Source: a bacterium
GTDB lineage: Bacteria > JAUVQV01 > DATDCY01
DNA length: 13,624 nucleotides
Direction: 5' to 3'
Assembly (NCBI GenBank): GCA_036524115.1
Contig: DATDCY010000273.1
Location: 1-13,624, forward strand
In this document: positions 13,460-13,624 of the stretch, one piece after another
How the letters are laid out: each line of letters opens with the position of its first letter
How positions within the stretch are numbered: the stretch's first letter is position 1
The notes under the pieces: generated by a model
Told to the model about the DNA's origin: nothing
Database searches by the model: none
What the model saw: the letters and a program-made list of their open reading frames with translations, nothing else
Program-made: the position numbers and the translations under genes

Positions 13460-13624
13460 ATGGCGTTCGGGATAGTCGGCGCAGGCCGGATGGGGATGCA
13501 GATTGCGAGGCGGGTTGCCGCCGCGGGAGTGCCCGTGGTGGGCTTCGACCCCGCGCCACACGCCGCGGCATCGCTGCGGCAGGGCGGCATCGAGGCCGTC
13601 GCCAGCCTCGCTGATTTGGCGGCG
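13460..13624 (+). CDS. NAD(P)-dependent dehydrogenase, 6-phosphogluconate/hydroxyisobutyrate type (3'-truncated)
   Basis: Only the first 55 codons lie in the window. They begin MAFGIVGAGRMGMQIARR and form a Rossmann beta-alpha-beta unit. The dinucleotide loop is GAGRMG (residues 7-12) and strand 2 is VPVVGFDPAP, where Asp31 follows Gly-Phe, the position that contacts the adenosine ribose of NAD. The GxGRMG variant with the following helix is typical of the beta-hydroxyacid dehydrogenase superfamily, notably the short NAD-linked 6-phosphogluconate dehydrogenases. A 3-hydroxyisobutyrate or 3-hydroxyacyl-CoA dehydrogenase is also possible, since the substrate and catalytic-Lys regions are beyond the edge. 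The ATG at 13460 has GGAGG 7 bases upstream and a near-consensus promoter. Start and superfamily are firm; the substrate is not determined. Confidence 0.75.
   Translation, partial: MAFGIVGAGRMGMQIARRVAAAGVPVVGFDPAPHAAASLRQGGIEAVASLADLAA

Noticed and set aside
1-13624. CRISPR array, tRNA/rRNA genes, toxin-antitoxin or defence cassette
   Set aside because: I saw no regularly spaced repeats, no tRNA-like TψC (GTTCGA) arm in a cloverleaf context, and no nuclease, toxin or phage-type protein among the supported genes.

Overview
The window is very GC-rich bacterial DNA (roughly 70% G+C by eye). It carries ten genes in full or in part and little mobile DNA. The order dxr-rseP-ispG with proS just downstream, a CPA2 antiporter, a LeuB-like dehydrogenase and a CheW protein suggest a Gram-negative bacterium, most likely a deltaproteobacterium-like (Desulfobacterota/Myxococcota) or related uncultured lineage. 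That assignment is an inference from gene order and composition; no rRNA or other marker here settles it.

Bases 1-3723 (+) form a tight operon. The 3' part of dxr is followed with no gap by the membrane protease rseP, then ispG (1-base overlap), then a single-domain cheW (8-base gap). Two enzymes of the non-mevalonate isoprenoid pathway are therefore co-transcribed with an envelope-stress type site-2 protease and, unexpectedly, a chemotaxis-type scaffold. A 275-base gap with hairpins and a sigma70-like promoter leads into proS (3999-5711) and a small gene of unknown function (5737-6045).

Bases 6046-6411 are non-coding but highly structured: a G-quadruplex motif, a perfect 18-base inverted repeat 133 bases apart, and several hairpins. 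They lie between the converging unknown gene and a LeuB-like dehydrogenase on the minus strand (6412-7476). This dehydrogenase has a clear promoter (TTGTCA-17-TACAAT), which overlaps a TTGACA element facing the next gene. On the plus strand, 7685-8368 encodes an exported, probably beta-barrel protein, and 8418-10400 a CPA2 cation:proton antiporter with RCK domains.

Bases 10401-10585 are a convergent intergenic region with a nested inverted repeat. The minus-strand pair rlmI (10586-11782) and a cyclic-nucleotide-domain MscS-type channel (11791-13290) forms an operon with the channel gene first. A divergent promoter region (13291-13459) follows, then the first 55 codons of an NAD(P)-dependent 6-phosphogluconate/3-hydroxyisobutyrate dehydrogenase-like gene that runs off the window.

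Most of the content is housekeeping or ion homeostasis, and I see no clear novel multi-gene defence or mobile system. The points most worth following up are: the NADP-type Lys-Tyr pair in an otherwise IPMDH-like enzyme; the cyclic-nucleotide-gated MscS channel with a PKG-like Thr; the orphan CheW inside an isoprenoid operon; and the G4/inverted-repeat intergenic element.
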